Source: Myroides odoratus (GTDB lineage: Bacteria; Bacteroidota; Bacteroidia; Flavobacteriales; Flavobacteriaceae). Taken from it: a stretch of 64,000 nucleotides of DNA. The stretch spans positions 124,001-188,000 of the forward strand of contig NZ_LROZ01000002.1 in assembly GCF_001549985.1 (NCBI RefSeq), given 5' to 3'. Below are positions 53,893 to 62,627 of the stretch, one piece after another. Below the pieces are notes generated by a model that did not search any database, was not told the DNA's origin, and saw only the letters and a list, made by a program, of their open reading frames with translations. The position numbers were made by a program, and so were the translations under genes. Every line of letters starts with the position of its first letter. Positions within the stretch are counted from its first letter, which is position 1.

Positions 53893-53906
53893 AGGACATT
53901 TGTCCT
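53893..53906 (+). promoter_or_regulatory. Inverted repeat before Crp-like gene
   Basis: AGGACA-TT-TGTCCT, 15 bp before the ATG at 53922. It is placed for autoregulation by the encoded regulator. TAnnTTTG matches upstream (TACATTTG at 53848-53855; TATTTTTG at 53772-53779) are possible -7 elements. Confidence 0.5.
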
Positions 53907-53921
53907 CCTAATGATAAAAAT

Positions 53922-54494
53922 ATGTTAAGAATAAATCTTGATTTTTTATCCTATATTGAATCGATTGCACACAAAGACATTATAGCAGATAAAATACAAT
54001 TACTACAATACAGCCCGAAAGATATACTACTTACTCAAGGAGAACAGATCACTAAAATTATTGTGATTCGAGAGGGTATAACAAAGTGTTATATTACAGA
54101 AGAGAATGGAAAAGAATATATTCCGGAGTTTTTGAGTCGTGGGGAAATCATGGGGGAAATTGAATATCTAGGCAAAATGCCTTGTTTATGTTCCGTAGAA
54201 GCCATTTCGTATGTAGAGGCTTATGTTATTCCTTTATCTATTTTTGATCATTTGCTGAAAACGGATATTACCTTCAATAATGTATTACTCGCAGTGGAAG
54301 CTTTACGCGTATACCACACCAGTGAACGAGCTTCTTTTCAACAATTATATACTGTTGAACACGCTTTGGAAAAACTATTGCACCTACAAGAGAAAAATCA
54401 AGTGGCGATTTCCAAAGAGGATATGGCTTCTTATTTAGGTATTACAACAAGAACGCTGAATCGTGCATTGAAAAAAATACAAGGAGAAGAATAA
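53922..54494 (+). CDS. Crp/Fnr-family transcriptional regulator
   Basis: 190 residues. Cyclic-nucleotide-binding-like beta-barrel (about 20-125: KIIVIREGITKCYITEENGK) followed by a short Crp-type HTH at the C-terminus (ISKEDMASYLGITTRTLNRA). Effector not predictable. It faces the catalase gene convergently and shares a terminator with it; control of catalase is possible but unproven. Confidence 0.85.
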   Translation: MLRINLDFLSYIESIAHKDIIADKIQLLQYSPKDILLTQGEQITKIIVIREGITKCYITEENGKEYIPEFLSRGEIMGEIEYLGKMPCLCSVEAISYVEAYVIPLSIFDHLLKTDITFNNVLLAVEALRVYHTSERASFQQLYTVEHALEKLLHLQEKNQVAISKEDMASYLGITTRTLNRALKKIQGEE

Positions 54495-54514
54495 ACTTCA
54501 TCCTGATATAATAC

Positions 54515-54543
54515 AAAAAAAGCCTCACGTGTGAGGCTTTTTT
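54515..54543. terminator. Bidirectional terminator between Crp-like gene and catalase
   Basis: AAAAGCCTCAC-GT-GTGAGGCTTTT with flanking A and T runs; symmetrical, so it can serve both convergent genes. Confidence 0.9.
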
Positions 54544-54565
54544 GATTATGATGATAATTCATGCA

Positions 54566-56044
54566 TTATTGCATAAACTTACTTACATCTACTTGTAATC
54601 CTTTGGCAATTCGCATACCTAAATCAGCATCGGCTCTAAACCAATGGCACAATTGACGGAAGATAATCTCTTCGCGTTTTGGTCCATCAATTCCGCTCAT
54701 AGCTCCTACAATATTATGTACGGTATTCGTTTTTGCTTCTTCAGTCATGATGCGGTATAAGTTACCTGGTTGTGTAAAGTGATCGTCTTCTCCTACCCCA
54801 TTTCGATCATAGTGATCCGCTACTACGTGTTCTCCTAAATCCAATGCAGGTTCTTTGTAACTTTGATCTACCACCATAGAATCAAAACTATTTGGGTAAT
54901 AGTTTGGTTCACTTCCTCCATTTCCATCAATGCGCATTGCACCATCTCTTTGGTAGTTATTTGTAGCAAAAGGACAACGGTTTACTGGAATTTGCTCATA
55001 ATTTGCACCTAAACGGTAACGTTGTGCATCTGGATAAGATAAAATACGTCCTTGTAACATACGGTCTGGAGAGAAGCCAATTCCATCTACGATATGTGTA
55101 GGTGCAAAAGCTGCTTGCTCAACATCTTGGAAGTAATTCTGAGGATTTTCATTTAACTCCAATACACCAACATCAAGTAAAGGGTAATCTTTATGTGGCC
55201 AAACTTTCGTCACATCAAATGGATTCACCTTTGCTACGCGGCTTTCTGCTTCTGTCATCACTTGAATTTTCAAATTCCATTTTGGGAAATCTCCTTTTTC
55301 AATGTGCTCAAATAAATCACGTTGGGCGTAATCCATATCTGTTGCACGCATTTTATCGGCTTCTGGTCCAGTTAAATTCTTAATTCCCTGTGCTGTTTTG
55401 AAGTGGAATTTTACATACACACGTTCATTCTCAGCATTAATCATCGAGAAAGTATGGCTTCCATATCCATTCATATGTCTATAGCCGAAAGGTGTACCAC
55501 GATCCGACATCAAGATTAATACTTGGTGTAAACTTTCTGGGTTTAACGACCAGAAATCCCACATCATGGTTGCCGATTTTAAGTTGGTCTGTGGGTGGCG
55601 TTTTTGCGTGTGAATAAAGTCGCTAAACTTTTTCGCATCCTTAATAAAGAATACTGGGGTATTATTTCCTACCAAATCCCAGTTTCCATCCTCTGTATAG
55701 AATCGCAAGGCAAATCCACGTGGATCACGCTCTGAATCTGCAGATCCCTTTTCACCTCCTACTGTTGAGAAACGCAAAAACACTTTCGTTTGTTTACCAA
55801 CTTCACTAAATAATTTTGCTTTGGTGTACGGAGTAATATCATTCGTTACAGTAAACGTTCCATAAGCCCCAGAACCTTTCGCATGTACTACACGCTCTGG
55901 AATTCTTTCTCTGTTGAAGTGAGCCATTTTCTCATGCAAAATATAATCTTGCAACAATACAGGTCCTCTTTCTCCTGCTGTCATCGAATTTTCATGTTCT
56001 ACATAAGGTCTTCCCGAAGCGGTTGTCAGTTTTTTGTTTTCCAT
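54566..56044 (-). CDS. katA: Heme catalase (clade 3)
   Basis: Degrades hydrogen peroxide. 492 residues from the ATG at 56044 (a start at 56095 adds an untypical head), the size of small-subunit catalases. Active-site His54 in RVVHAKGSGAYGTF, distal Asn in GNNTPVFFIKD, and the proximal heme Tyr in RILSYPDAQRYRLG are present, as is the conserved RGFALRFYTEDGNWDLVGN-type segment. A TATATTTG promoter element and a 14-bp palindrome lie upstream. Confidence 0.96.
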   Translation of the reverse strand: MENKKLTTASGRPYVEHENSMTAGERGPVLLQDYILHEKMAHFNRERIPERVVHAKGSGAYGTFTVTNDITPYTKAKLFSEVGKQTKVFLRFSTVGGEKGSADSERDPRGFALRFYTEDGNWDLVGNNTPVFFIKDAKKFSDFIHTQKRHPQTNLKSATMMWDFWSLNPESLHQVLILMSDRGTPFGYRHMNGYGSHTFSMINAENERVYVKFHFKTAQGIKNLTGPEADKMRATDMDYAQRDLFEHIEKGDFPKWNLKIQVMTEAESRVAKVNPFDVTKVWPHKDYPLLDVGVLELNENPQNYFQDVEQAAFAPTHIVDGIGFSPDRMLQGRILSYPDAQRYRLGANYEQIPVNRCPFATNNYQRDGAMRIDGNGGSEPNYYPNSFDSMVVDQSYKEPALDLGEHVVADHYDRNGVGEDDHFTQPGNLYRIMTEEAKTNTVHNIVGAMSGIDGPKREEIIFRQLCHWFRADADLGMRIAKGLQVDVSKFMQ

Positions 56045-56076
56045 AGTCTTGTACTTTATTTCGTTAATTTGTATTT

Positions 56077-56115
56077 CAAATATACTAATTATCAAACCTT
56101 TGTAAACATGTTTAC
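56077..56115 (-). promoter_or_regulatory. Catalase promoter with overlapping palindrome
   Basis: TATATTTG (minus strand, 56077-56084) lies 33 bp before the start codon. A perfect palindrome GTAAACATGTTTAC (56102-56115) covers the expected -33 region, suiting a repressor or a redox/peroxide regulator. Confidence 0.6.
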
Positions 56116-56190
56116 TATACCATTAGGTTATATCTAAATAAATTAAATCTATAGTGTTTTCAAAAACGATAAATAAAAATGATGGACAGA

Positions 56191-56256
56191 AGGTGAGTTG
56201 GTGAGGCGGTGAGGTTGGTGAGGTTGGTGAGGTTGGTGAGGTTGGTGAGGTGGTGA
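56191..56256. repeat. 9-bp microsatellite GTGAGGTTG
   Basis: About six to seven tandem copies of GTGAGGTTG and its variant GTGAGGCG, matching the linker steps between units of both larger repeat arrays. Confidence 0.85.
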
Positions 56257-56344
56257 AATCGGAACATAGTGAAGATTCATCGAACACCAAAACAAATATA
56301 AAATAGGTGAGATAGATGGTGAGGCGGTGAGATTGGTGAGAGGG

Positions 56345-56745
56345 TGGGTTCCTTTCGTCTTCAGAATATGCAAATCGCACACCCTCCCACCGCCTCACCG
56401 CCTCACCTCAAAAAAAGCACAGAACTAAGTTGGTCGCCATAACAGCTGTTGAATGACGGATGCGATGCTTCCATCGTCTGCAGGACATGCAAATCGCACA
56501 CCCTCCCACCGCCTCACCTCAAAAAAAGCACAGAACTAAGTGGTCTCCATAACAGCTGTTGAATGACGGATGCGATGCTTCCTCCGTCAGAAGGGCATGC
56601 AAATCGCACACCCTCCCACCGCCTCAACCTCTCACCGCCACACCCCAAAAGTGGTCTCCATAACAGCTGTTGAATGACGGATGCGATGCTTTCTTCGTCT
56701 GCAGGACATGTAAATCGCCCCCCTCCCACCGCCACACCGTCTCCA
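56345..56745. repeat. Inverted array of about four copies of the same intergenic repeat family
   Basis: Units of about 110 bp at 56352, 56466, 56576 and 56687 carry GTCTGCAGGACATGCAAAT, CGCACACCCTCCCACCGCC and, before them, AACAGCTGTTGAATGACGG then ATGCGATGCTTCC. Read on the minus strand, the core (ATGTCC...GACGA.GGAAG..TCGCATCCGT.ATTCAAC) aligns with the core of the 52.8-53.5 kb array, so these are the same family in opposite orientation. The AACAGCTGTT palindrome is found only here. Confidence 0.85.
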
Positions 56746-56785
56746 AAAAAAAAAAAAGCACCTTTACCAAGTAAAGATGCTTTTA
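56746..56785 (-). terminator. Terminator of mqo
   Basis: AGCACCTTTAC / GTAAAGATGCT stem with one mismatch, 3-nt loop, between A- and T-runs. Confidence 0.7.
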
Positions 56786-56805
56786 TATATCGATTTTGAT
56801 GTTTT

Positions 56806-58302
56806 TTAGTTGTTAGGGAAAATTCTCAAAACTTTCGAGCAATTCTCTCTAATTTCAGCAACCATTTCAGGATGTTCATTCAATTTAAGACCATAAGAAG
56901 GAATCATCTCTTTGAATTTACTATTCCATTCTGGTGAATTAAATTCTGTAGGGAAACAATTAGCCAATAATTTCAACATAATTGCTGTTGCTGTTGAAGC
57001 TCCTGGAGAAGCTCCTAATAAAGCGGCAATTGAACCATCTGCTGAATTCACCACTTCTGTTCCGAATTGCAAAATTCCCTTTCCGTCTTTATCTCTCTTG
57101 ATTACTTGTACACGTTGACCAGCATGTTCAACTTTCCAATCTTCATCTTGTGCATCTGGGAAATATTCTCTCAATGATTCATATCTTGATTTATCTGATT
57201 GCAACACTTGTCCAATCAAATACTTCGTCAAATCTAAGTTACGCATTCCTGCACCTAACATCGGACCGATATTATTTAATTCTAACGATTTAAATAAATC
57301 TAAATTCGATCCTCTTTTCAAGAATTTTGTTGAGAAACCTGCGTAAGGACCAAATAATAGCGAATGTCTTCCATCAATAAAGCGCGTATCTAAGTGAGGT
57401 ACTGACATCGGAGGTGCTCCTACAGATGCTTTTCCATATACCTTAGCCATGTGTTTTTGAACAATCTTTGGATTGTTACACACCAACCACTCTCCTCCTA
57501 CAGGGAAACCACCGTATCCTTTACTTTCAGGAATATCAGCTTTTTGTAACAACAAGATTGCTCCACCACCTGCACCAACAAAAACAAATTTCGCTTTTAC
57601 TTTTCTTTGCTCTCCTGTTTTTTCATCTTTTGCAGAAACGCTCCATCTGTCGCCTTTTCGCTTAATGTCTGTTACTTGATTATTGAAGTGAACATTTACA
57701 CCATCTTCTGTTGTCAAGTGATCAAAAATCTCTCTTGTTAATTCTCCAAAGTTCACATCTGTTCCGATTGGCATATACGTTGCTGCATATACATCGTCCA
57801 GCTTTCTTTCTTCCATTAACAAAGGAGCCCACGTTTTGATTTGATCCACCTCTTTTGAAAACTCCATCCCGTGAAATAACGGGTATTTTTGAAGTTCATT
57901 ATATCTTTTCTCTAAAAAGCTTACGTTGTCTTTTCCCCATACGAAACTCATATGTGGTACAGAATTAATAAACTTACGAGGGTCTTTTAATACATTCTTT
58001 TTTACCAAGTATGACCAAAACTGCCTTGATACTTCAAATTGCTCAACAATGCTAATTGCTTTTGTTGCATCAACGCTACCATCAGCTTTTTCTGGTGTAT
58101 AGTTTAATTCACAAAATGCAGAGTGTCCTGTACCCGCATTATTCATTGCGTCTGAACTCTCAGCTGCAGCGCGATCTAAACGTTCTAAGATTTCAATTTT
58201 TAGGTTAGGATTTAATTCTTTTAGTAAGATTCCAAGAGTAGCACTCATGATTCCGGCTCCTACCAAAACAACATCAACCTCAGATTTTTGTATACTTGAC
58301 AT
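56806..58302 (-). CDS. mqo: Malate:quinone oxidoreductase
   Basis: FAD-dependent, membrane-associated enzyme that oxidises malate to oxaloacetate and feeds electrons to the quinone pool. 498 residues, usual length. FAD-binding GAGIMSATLG near the N-terminus, then MNNAGTGHSAFCELNYTPEK, SFVWGKDNV, PIGTDVNFGELTR, FVFVGAGGGA and LLGASPGASTATAIML are conserved Mqo segments. A TAATTTTG element lies 24 bp upstream. Confidence 0.95.
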   Translation of the reverse strand: MSSIQKSEVDVVLVGAGIMSATLGILLKELNPNLKIEILERLDRAAAESSDAMNNAGTGHSAFCELNYTPEKADGSVDATKAISIVEQFEVSRQFWSYLVKKNVLKDPRKFINSVPHMSFVWGKDNVSFLEKRYNELQKYPLFHGMEFSKEVDQIKTWAPLLMEERKLDDVYAATYMPIGTDVNFGELTREIFDHLTTEDGVNVHFNNQVTDIKRKGDRWSVSAKDEKTGEQRKVKAKFVFVGAGGGAILLLQKADIPESKGYGGFPVGGEWLVCNNPKIVQKHMAKVYGKASVGAPPMSVPHLDTRFIDGRHSLLFGPYAGFSTKFLKRGSNLDLFKSLELNNIGPMLGAGMRNLDLTKYLIGQVLQSDKSRYESLREYFPDAQDEDWKVEHAGQRVQVIKRDKDGKGILQFGTEVVNSADGSIAALLGASPGASTATAIMLKLLANCFPTEFNSPEWNSKFKEMIPSYGLKLNEHPEMVAEIRENCSKVLRIFPNN

Positions 58303-58325
58303 TATATCGAATATTTATTTATGTG

Positions 58326-58333
58326 CAAAATTA
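58326..58333 (-). promoter_or_regulatory. Candidate -7 element of mqo
   Basis: TAATTTTG on the minus strand, 24 bp before the start codon; -33 region only partly matches. Confidence 0.45.
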
Positions 58334-58389
58334 ATTTTTATCTACAGGAAAAACAGTTTTTTTCTGCTAAAATTTTAAAAAAGAATGGA

Positions 58390-58806
58390 TTAAAACGTAT
58401 TCCGTCCCATGTAATCTTGTAAAATTATGGTTGCGGCAATCTCATCAATCAATGCTTTATTTTGTCTTTGTTTTTTCTTCAATCCACTATCAATCATGGT
58501 TTGGAAGGCCATTTTAGAGGTAAAACGCTCATCTATTCGTTCCACTGGCATTGTAGGAAATGTTTTTTTAAATGTATCAATAAACGCATTTAAAATAGGA
58601 GTAACTTCCGAAGGCTCATTATTCAAACGCTTGGGTTCACCTATTACCACTTTTTCCACCTTTTCTTTTTGAAAGTAGTCTTTTAAAAAAGACATAAGCT
58701 CTTTTGTATCGACAGTTGTTAAACCCGATGCAATAATTTGCAATTCATCGGTTACTGCGATACCCGTTCTTTTCTGACCAAAATCAATAGCTAATAAACG
58801 TCCCAT
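58390..58806 (-). CDS. ruvX: RuvX/YqgF putative Holliday-junction resolvase
   Basis: 138 residues. RNase H-like fold with the catalytic Asp in LLAIDFGQKRTGIAV, KVVIGEPKRLNN as the middle strand, and the late DERFTSK and DEIAATIILQDYM motifs. Acts in pre-16S rRNA maturation and/or DNA recombination. One base separates it from purM, so the two are co-transcribed. Confidence 0.93.
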   Translation of the reverse strand: MGRLLAIDFGQKRTGIAVTDELQIIASGLTTVDTKELMSFLKDYFQKEKVEKVVIGEPKRLNNEPSEVTPILNAFIDTFKKTFPTMPVERIDERFTSKMAFQTMIDSGLKKKQRQNKALIDEIAATIILQDYMGRNTF

Positions 58807-58807
58807 T

Positions 58808-59980
58808 CTAATAGTTAAATGTCCCGTATGTTGATTGAATCGTTAATTTCTTTTCTGCGGAAGCTTCTACTCTACCCACAATTTGTGCTCTTACGTTGAA
58901 TGATGCAGCAATTGCTATAATATCTTCTGCAACAGCAGGGTTTACGTATAATTCCATACGATGTCCACAATTGAATACTTGGTACATTTCTTTCCAATCG
59001 GTCTTAGATTGTTCCTGTATCAATTGAAACAAGGGTGGTACTTCAAATAAATTATCTTTAATAATATGTAGCTGATCGACAAAGTGCAAGATTTTTGTTT
59101 GTGCTCCACCACTACAGTGAATCATACCGTGTACATCGTCTGCTTTATATTGATCTAAAATCGCTTTAATGATTGGCGCATAAGTTCTCGTTGGAGATAA
59201 TACTAGTTTTCCTGCATCAATAGGAGAATTCGCTACAGCGTCTGTCAACTGTACTTTTCCAGAATACACTAATTCCTCTGGAACAGATGAATCATAGCTT
59301 TCAGGATATTTAGCTGCTAAGGAATGATCAAATACATCATGACGAGCAGATGTCAGTCCATTGCTTCCCATTCCACCATTGTATCCTTTCTCATATGTTG
59401 CTTGACCAAACGATTCCAATCCAACAATAACATCTCCAGCTTGGATATTCGCATTGTCAATAACATCGCTGCGTTTCATTCTCGCTGTAACCGTAGAATC
59501 AACAATAATCGTGCGAACTAAGTCTCCCACATCAGCTGTTTCTCCTCCAGTTGAGTGAATCGTAACACCGAATGATTTTAGCTCTTCGATTAATTCTTCC
59601 GTTCCGTTGATGATAGCAGAAATTACTTCACCTGGAACTAAATTTTTATTACGTCCAATTGTGCTTGACAACAAAATATTATCCGTTGCACCTACACACA
59701 ATAAATCATCAATATTCATTATTAAGGCATCTTGAGCAATACCTTTCCAAACAGAAATATCTCCTGTTTCTTTCCAATACATATAAGCTAATGATGATTT
59801 TGTTCCTGCTCCATCGGCATGCATAATCAAACAATAGTTTTCATCCCCAGTTAAGTAATCAGGAATAATTTTACAGAATGCTTTAGGAAACAATCCTTTA
59901 TCTATGTTCTTTATTGCATTGTGAACATCTTCTTTCTCAGCAGAAACTCCGCGAAGCGCGTATCTATTACTTGAACTCAT
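58808..59980 (-). CDS. purM: AIR synthase (PurM-like)
   Basis: Phosphoribosylformylglycinamidine cyclo-ligase, fifth step of purine synthesis. 390 residues, longer than bacterial PurM of about 345, as in Bacteroidota. ATP and substrate loops: ADGAGTKSSLAYMYWKE, DALIMNIDDLLCVGA, HSTGGETADVGDLVRT, GLESFGQATYEKGYNGGMGS, then the C-terminal CSGGAQTKIL. An AIR-synthase-related paralogue remains possible. Has a perfect promoter. Confidence 0.85.
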   Translation of the reverse strand: MSSSNRYALRGVSAEKEDVHNAIKNIDKGLFPKAFCKIIPDYLTGDENYCLIMHADGAGTKSSLAYMYWKETGDISVWKGIAQDALIMNIDDLLCVGATDNILLSSTIGRNKNLVPGEVISAIINGTEELIEELKSFGVTIHSTGGETADVGDLVRTIIVDSTVTARMKRSDVIDNANIQAGDVIVGLESFGQATYEKGYNGGMGSNGLTSARHDVFDHSLAAKYPESYDSSVPEELVYSGKVQLTDAVANSPIDAGKLVLSPTRTYAPIIKAILDQYKADDVHGMIHCSGGAQTKILHFVDQLHIIKDNLFEVPPLFQLIQEQSKTDWKEMYQVFNCGHRMELYVNPAVAEDIIAIAASFNVRAQIVGRVEASAEKKLTIQSTYGTFNY

Positions 59981-59999
59981 AAATAGTGTGTTGTTTGTG

Positions 60000-60031
60000 C
60001 AAATTTAATGCGAATGTTATTGTAAAACAAA
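60000..60031 (-). promoter_or_regulatory. Bacteroidota-type promoter of purM-ruvX
   Basis: On the minus strand, TTTG (60028-60031) and TAAATTTG (60000-60007) are separated by 20 bp, an exact match to the TTTG/TAnnTTTG consensus, with the start codon 19 bp downstream. Confidence 0.75.
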
Positions 60032-60091
60032 GCTTTTTACATTAACATTTTTTTACCTCTTTTTTATTTATTTTTTGAATATTTGAAAAAC

Positions 60092-60128
60092 AAAAAAATC
60101 TACTAATTCAACTTAGTAGATTTTTTTT
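60092..60128 (-). terminator. Terminator of cysteine desulfurase gene
   Basis: AAAAAATCTACTA / TAGTAGATTTTTT stem with an A/T-rich loop and flanking runs, at the stop codon. Confidence 0.85.
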
Positions 60129-60129
60129 C

Positions 60130-61254
60130 TTAAATTTCTTGAAGAAGTTCAATCAATCTATCGATCTCTTCTTTTGTATTTTCATGACTAAATGACAATC
60201 TTAGGCTCGGCTTCTTCAAATCTTCCTCGTTTAAGAACTGAGCTAAAACGTGCGAAGGCTTTTGGCTTCCCGATTGACAAGCACTTCCTCTTGACACCGC
60301 GATTCCTTTCATATCCAATTGGAATAACATCATTGCTGCTTTTTCTTGTGTCATGGGCAACAACACATTGAGAATATTGTAAAACCCAGTGCTATTTCCG
60401 TTGAATTTCACTTGTGGATATACTTCTATTAAACGCTGTTGGCAGTACGATTTAATATCAGCAATGTAAGCACGCTCTTCTTCTAGCAAGTCATAAGCCA
60501 TTTCTAGCGCTTTTGCCATTCCTACCACTTGGTGTACTCCTTCTGTTCCTGCGCGTAATCCCTTTTCTTGTTCTCCACCATGGATTGCAGGTTTCAATAC
60601 GTTTTTCTTGCGGATAAAAGCAAATCCAATACCCTTAGGTCCGTGAAATTTATGTGCACTTGCTACGATAAAATCAATAGGCAACACACTTAAATCCAAT
60701 CTTTTCTTTCCGACAGATTGTACTGTATCACAGTGAAAAAGAGCTCCATGTTCCACACATAAATGCGCTACTTTCTCTAAGTCTAATTCTGTACCAACTT
60801 CATTATTCACATGCATCAAACTCACCAATGTTTTAGTCTCTTCTTTCAAGAGATTTTCCAATTGAGCATAATCAATTTCACTGTTGGGATTAATGGTTAG
60901 AAATACAACTTCAATTCCATACACCTGAGCTAAATGCTTTACTGTATTTAAAACAGCGTGGTGTTCCAATTGGGTTGTAATAATTCGTTTCACTCCTAAA
61001 TCGCGTACAGCAGAAAGCAAAATCCAGTTGTTTGCCTCTGTTCCACAAGAAGTAAAAATGATCTCTGAAGAACTGACATTAAATTGTTTGGCAATTGTTT
61101 TTCTTGCCCCTTCAATTAATGCTTTCGCATGCCGTCCGATTGAGTATGTCGATGAAGGGTTACCAAAATCATTTCTCAATACTTTCACCATCTCTTCAAT
61201 TACTTCTGGGCGTACAGAAGTAGTTGCGGCATTATCCAGATATATTTGTTTCAT
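60130..61254 (-). CDS. Cysteine desulfurase (NifS/IscS-like)
   Basis: PLP enzyme that takes sulfur from cysteine for Fe-S clusters or thiolation. 374 residues. PLP Lys in VASAHKFHGPKGIGF, cofactor loop TSCGTEANNWIL, HCDTVQSVGK, and the catalytic Cys loop in SRGSACQSGSQKPSHVL. Opening YLDNAATTSVRPEV is classical. Usual IscS length is about 400; NifS-like subgroup is likely. Single-gene unit. Confidence 0.92.
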   Translation of the reverse strand: MKQIYLDNAATTSVRPEVIEEMVKVLRNDFGNPSSTYSIGRHAKALIEGARKTIAKQFNVSSSEIIFTSCGTEANNWILLSAVRDLGVKRIITTQLEHHAVLNTVKHLAQVYGIEVVFLTINPNSEIDYAQLENLLKEETKTLVSLMHVNNEVGTELDLEKVAHLCVEHGALFHCDTVQSVGKKRLDLSVLPIDFIVASAHKFHGPKGIGFAFIRKKNVLKPAIHGGEQEKGLRAGTEGVHQVVGMAKALEMAYDLLEEERAYIADIKSYCQQRLIEVYPQVKFNGNSTGFYNILNVLLPMTQEKAAMMLFQLDMKGIAVSRGSACQSGSQKPSHVLAQFLNEEDLKKPSLRLSFSHENTKEEIDRLIELLQEI

Positions 61255-61456
61255 TATTTAATTAGTTGAATGAGATTCGTCACTTCATTTACAGGAAATA
61301 ACGTCTTTCTAAGTCATTTATTTTATTCGAATACAAATGTAATAAAAACAAAAAAGATAATGCTAAAAATCACTTCCATATTATTGTCTCTTCCAACATA
61401 TCTTTTTATTTTTAATTCTTTTACACGTATATTTTCCTCTTGTAAACCTTTTCTCT

Positions 61457-61993
61457 ATGGACATCATTTCCGCTTTGTATAACAGCTTAGAGCAAGCAAA
61501 TTATTGGGACAAAACCATCACCTTAAAACGAAAGGACTACCTAACTCTTGCGCATACTATAGATACCGACATTTACTATATCGAAACAGGGAGTGTAAAA
61601 ATTTCGATTCTCCTGCAGGATCAAGAACACATTATTCGATTTGGTTATCGACACAATTTTATTGCGGCATTGGATAGTTTTATCACCAATAAACCTACCG
61701 ATTTTTATATACAAGCCTTAAAAAAGACGACAATAAAAGTCATTCGAAAAGAGCATTATCTCCAATTTATTCGCAGTAATGCAGCACATCAAATCCTCTG
61801 GGATACGCTTTTAGAAGGTTTAATTTTACAACAATTGGAACGCGAAAAAGACTTGCTTATTAAATCGCCAACGGAGCGCTATACCCGTGTTTTACAACGA
61901 AGTCCACGTTTGTTTCAAGAAATTCCAAACAAGTATATTGCATCTTACTTAGGGATGTCTCCAGAAACCCTTTCCAGATTAAAGAAATCTTGA
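61457..61993 (+). CDS. Crp/Fnr-like transcriptional regulator
   Basis: 178 residues. cNMP-binding-like barrel (YIETGSVKISILLQDQEHII; ALDSFITNKPTDF) and a C-terminal HTH (IPNKYIASYLGMSPETLSRL). Many Bacteroidota have such small regulators beside DinB-type genes, as here. Effector unknown. The next gene starts 52 bp later. Confidence 0.82.
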   Translation: MDIISALYNSLEQANYWDKTITLKRKDYLTLAHTIDTDIYYIETGSVKISILLQDQEHIIRFGYRHNFIAALDSFITNKPTDFYIQALKKTTIKVIRKEHYLQFIRSNAAHQILWDTLLEGLILQQLEREKDLLIKSPTERYTRVLQRSPRLFQEIPNKYIASYLGMSPETLSRLKKS

Positions 61994-62045
61994 CTTGAAT
62001 CAATTTTTATCTTGAAAATTAAAGGCAATTTTGTCAAAAAATAAA

Positions 62046-62603
62046 ATGGAAACAACTAAGCTACTTTCAAACTTATTGGAATTAACGCATCAAATCAAAC
62101 AAGAAGCCCTTGCCTTTCAAGAACTTCCAGATTTTCTACTTTACACGAGACCTCAACCCGCAAGTTGGAGTGTTTTAGAATGTATAGAACACCTCAATCG
62201 ATATGGCTATTTTTATATTCCTGAAATCACTATCAGAATCAACACAACCCCATACACCACGCCATCTCCTGTATTCAAAAGTGGGATTTTAGGTAATTAT
62301 TTTGCTAAAAGCATGTTACCCAAGGCAAAGCTTAACAAAATGAAGACCTTCAAATCCATGAATCCAAGTACAAGTACCGTCAATCGTGAGGTTTTAACCG
62401 TTTTTATTCAACAACAAAATAGTCTTATTGCACTATTAGAACAAGCCCAAACTATCAATTTAAACCAAACCAAAACCTCCATTTCCATTAGCAAATGGAT
62501 CAAATTAAAACTTGGTGATACCTTGAAAATTGTCGTTTTTCACAACCTTAGACACGTGGTACAAATGCAAAATACCCTCAACAACCTAAAAGAAATGGTT
62601 TAA
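62046..62603 (+). CDS. DinB-family putative metal-dependent hydrolase
   Basis: 185 residues from the ATG at 62046; TTG at 62031 would add five residues. Four-helix DinB_2 fold with conserved His residues in SWSVLECIEHLNRYG and in FHNLRHVVQMQN, likely metal ligands. Members include thiol transferases for bacillithiol or mycothiol and uncharacterised proteins; activity not predictable. Probably co-transcribed with the upstream regulator. Confidence 0.82.
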   Translation: METTKLLSNLLELTHQIKQEALAFQELPDFLLYTRPQPASWSVLECIEHLNRYGYFYIPEITIRINTTPYTTPSPVFKSGILGNYFAKSMLPKAKLNKMKTFKSMNPSTSTVNREVLTVFIQQQNSLIALLEQAQTINLNQTKTSISISKWIKLKLGDTLKIVVFHNLRHVVQMQNTLNNLKEMV

Positions 62604-62627
62604 TTTTCATTTCCCTACAGCAACGTG

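Noticed and set aside
56123..56735. Short Cys/Trp-containing frames in the 56 kb repeats
   Set aside because: They are translations of the inverted intergenic repeat (for example SIASVIQQLLW repeated), with no start context or conservation in the other array.
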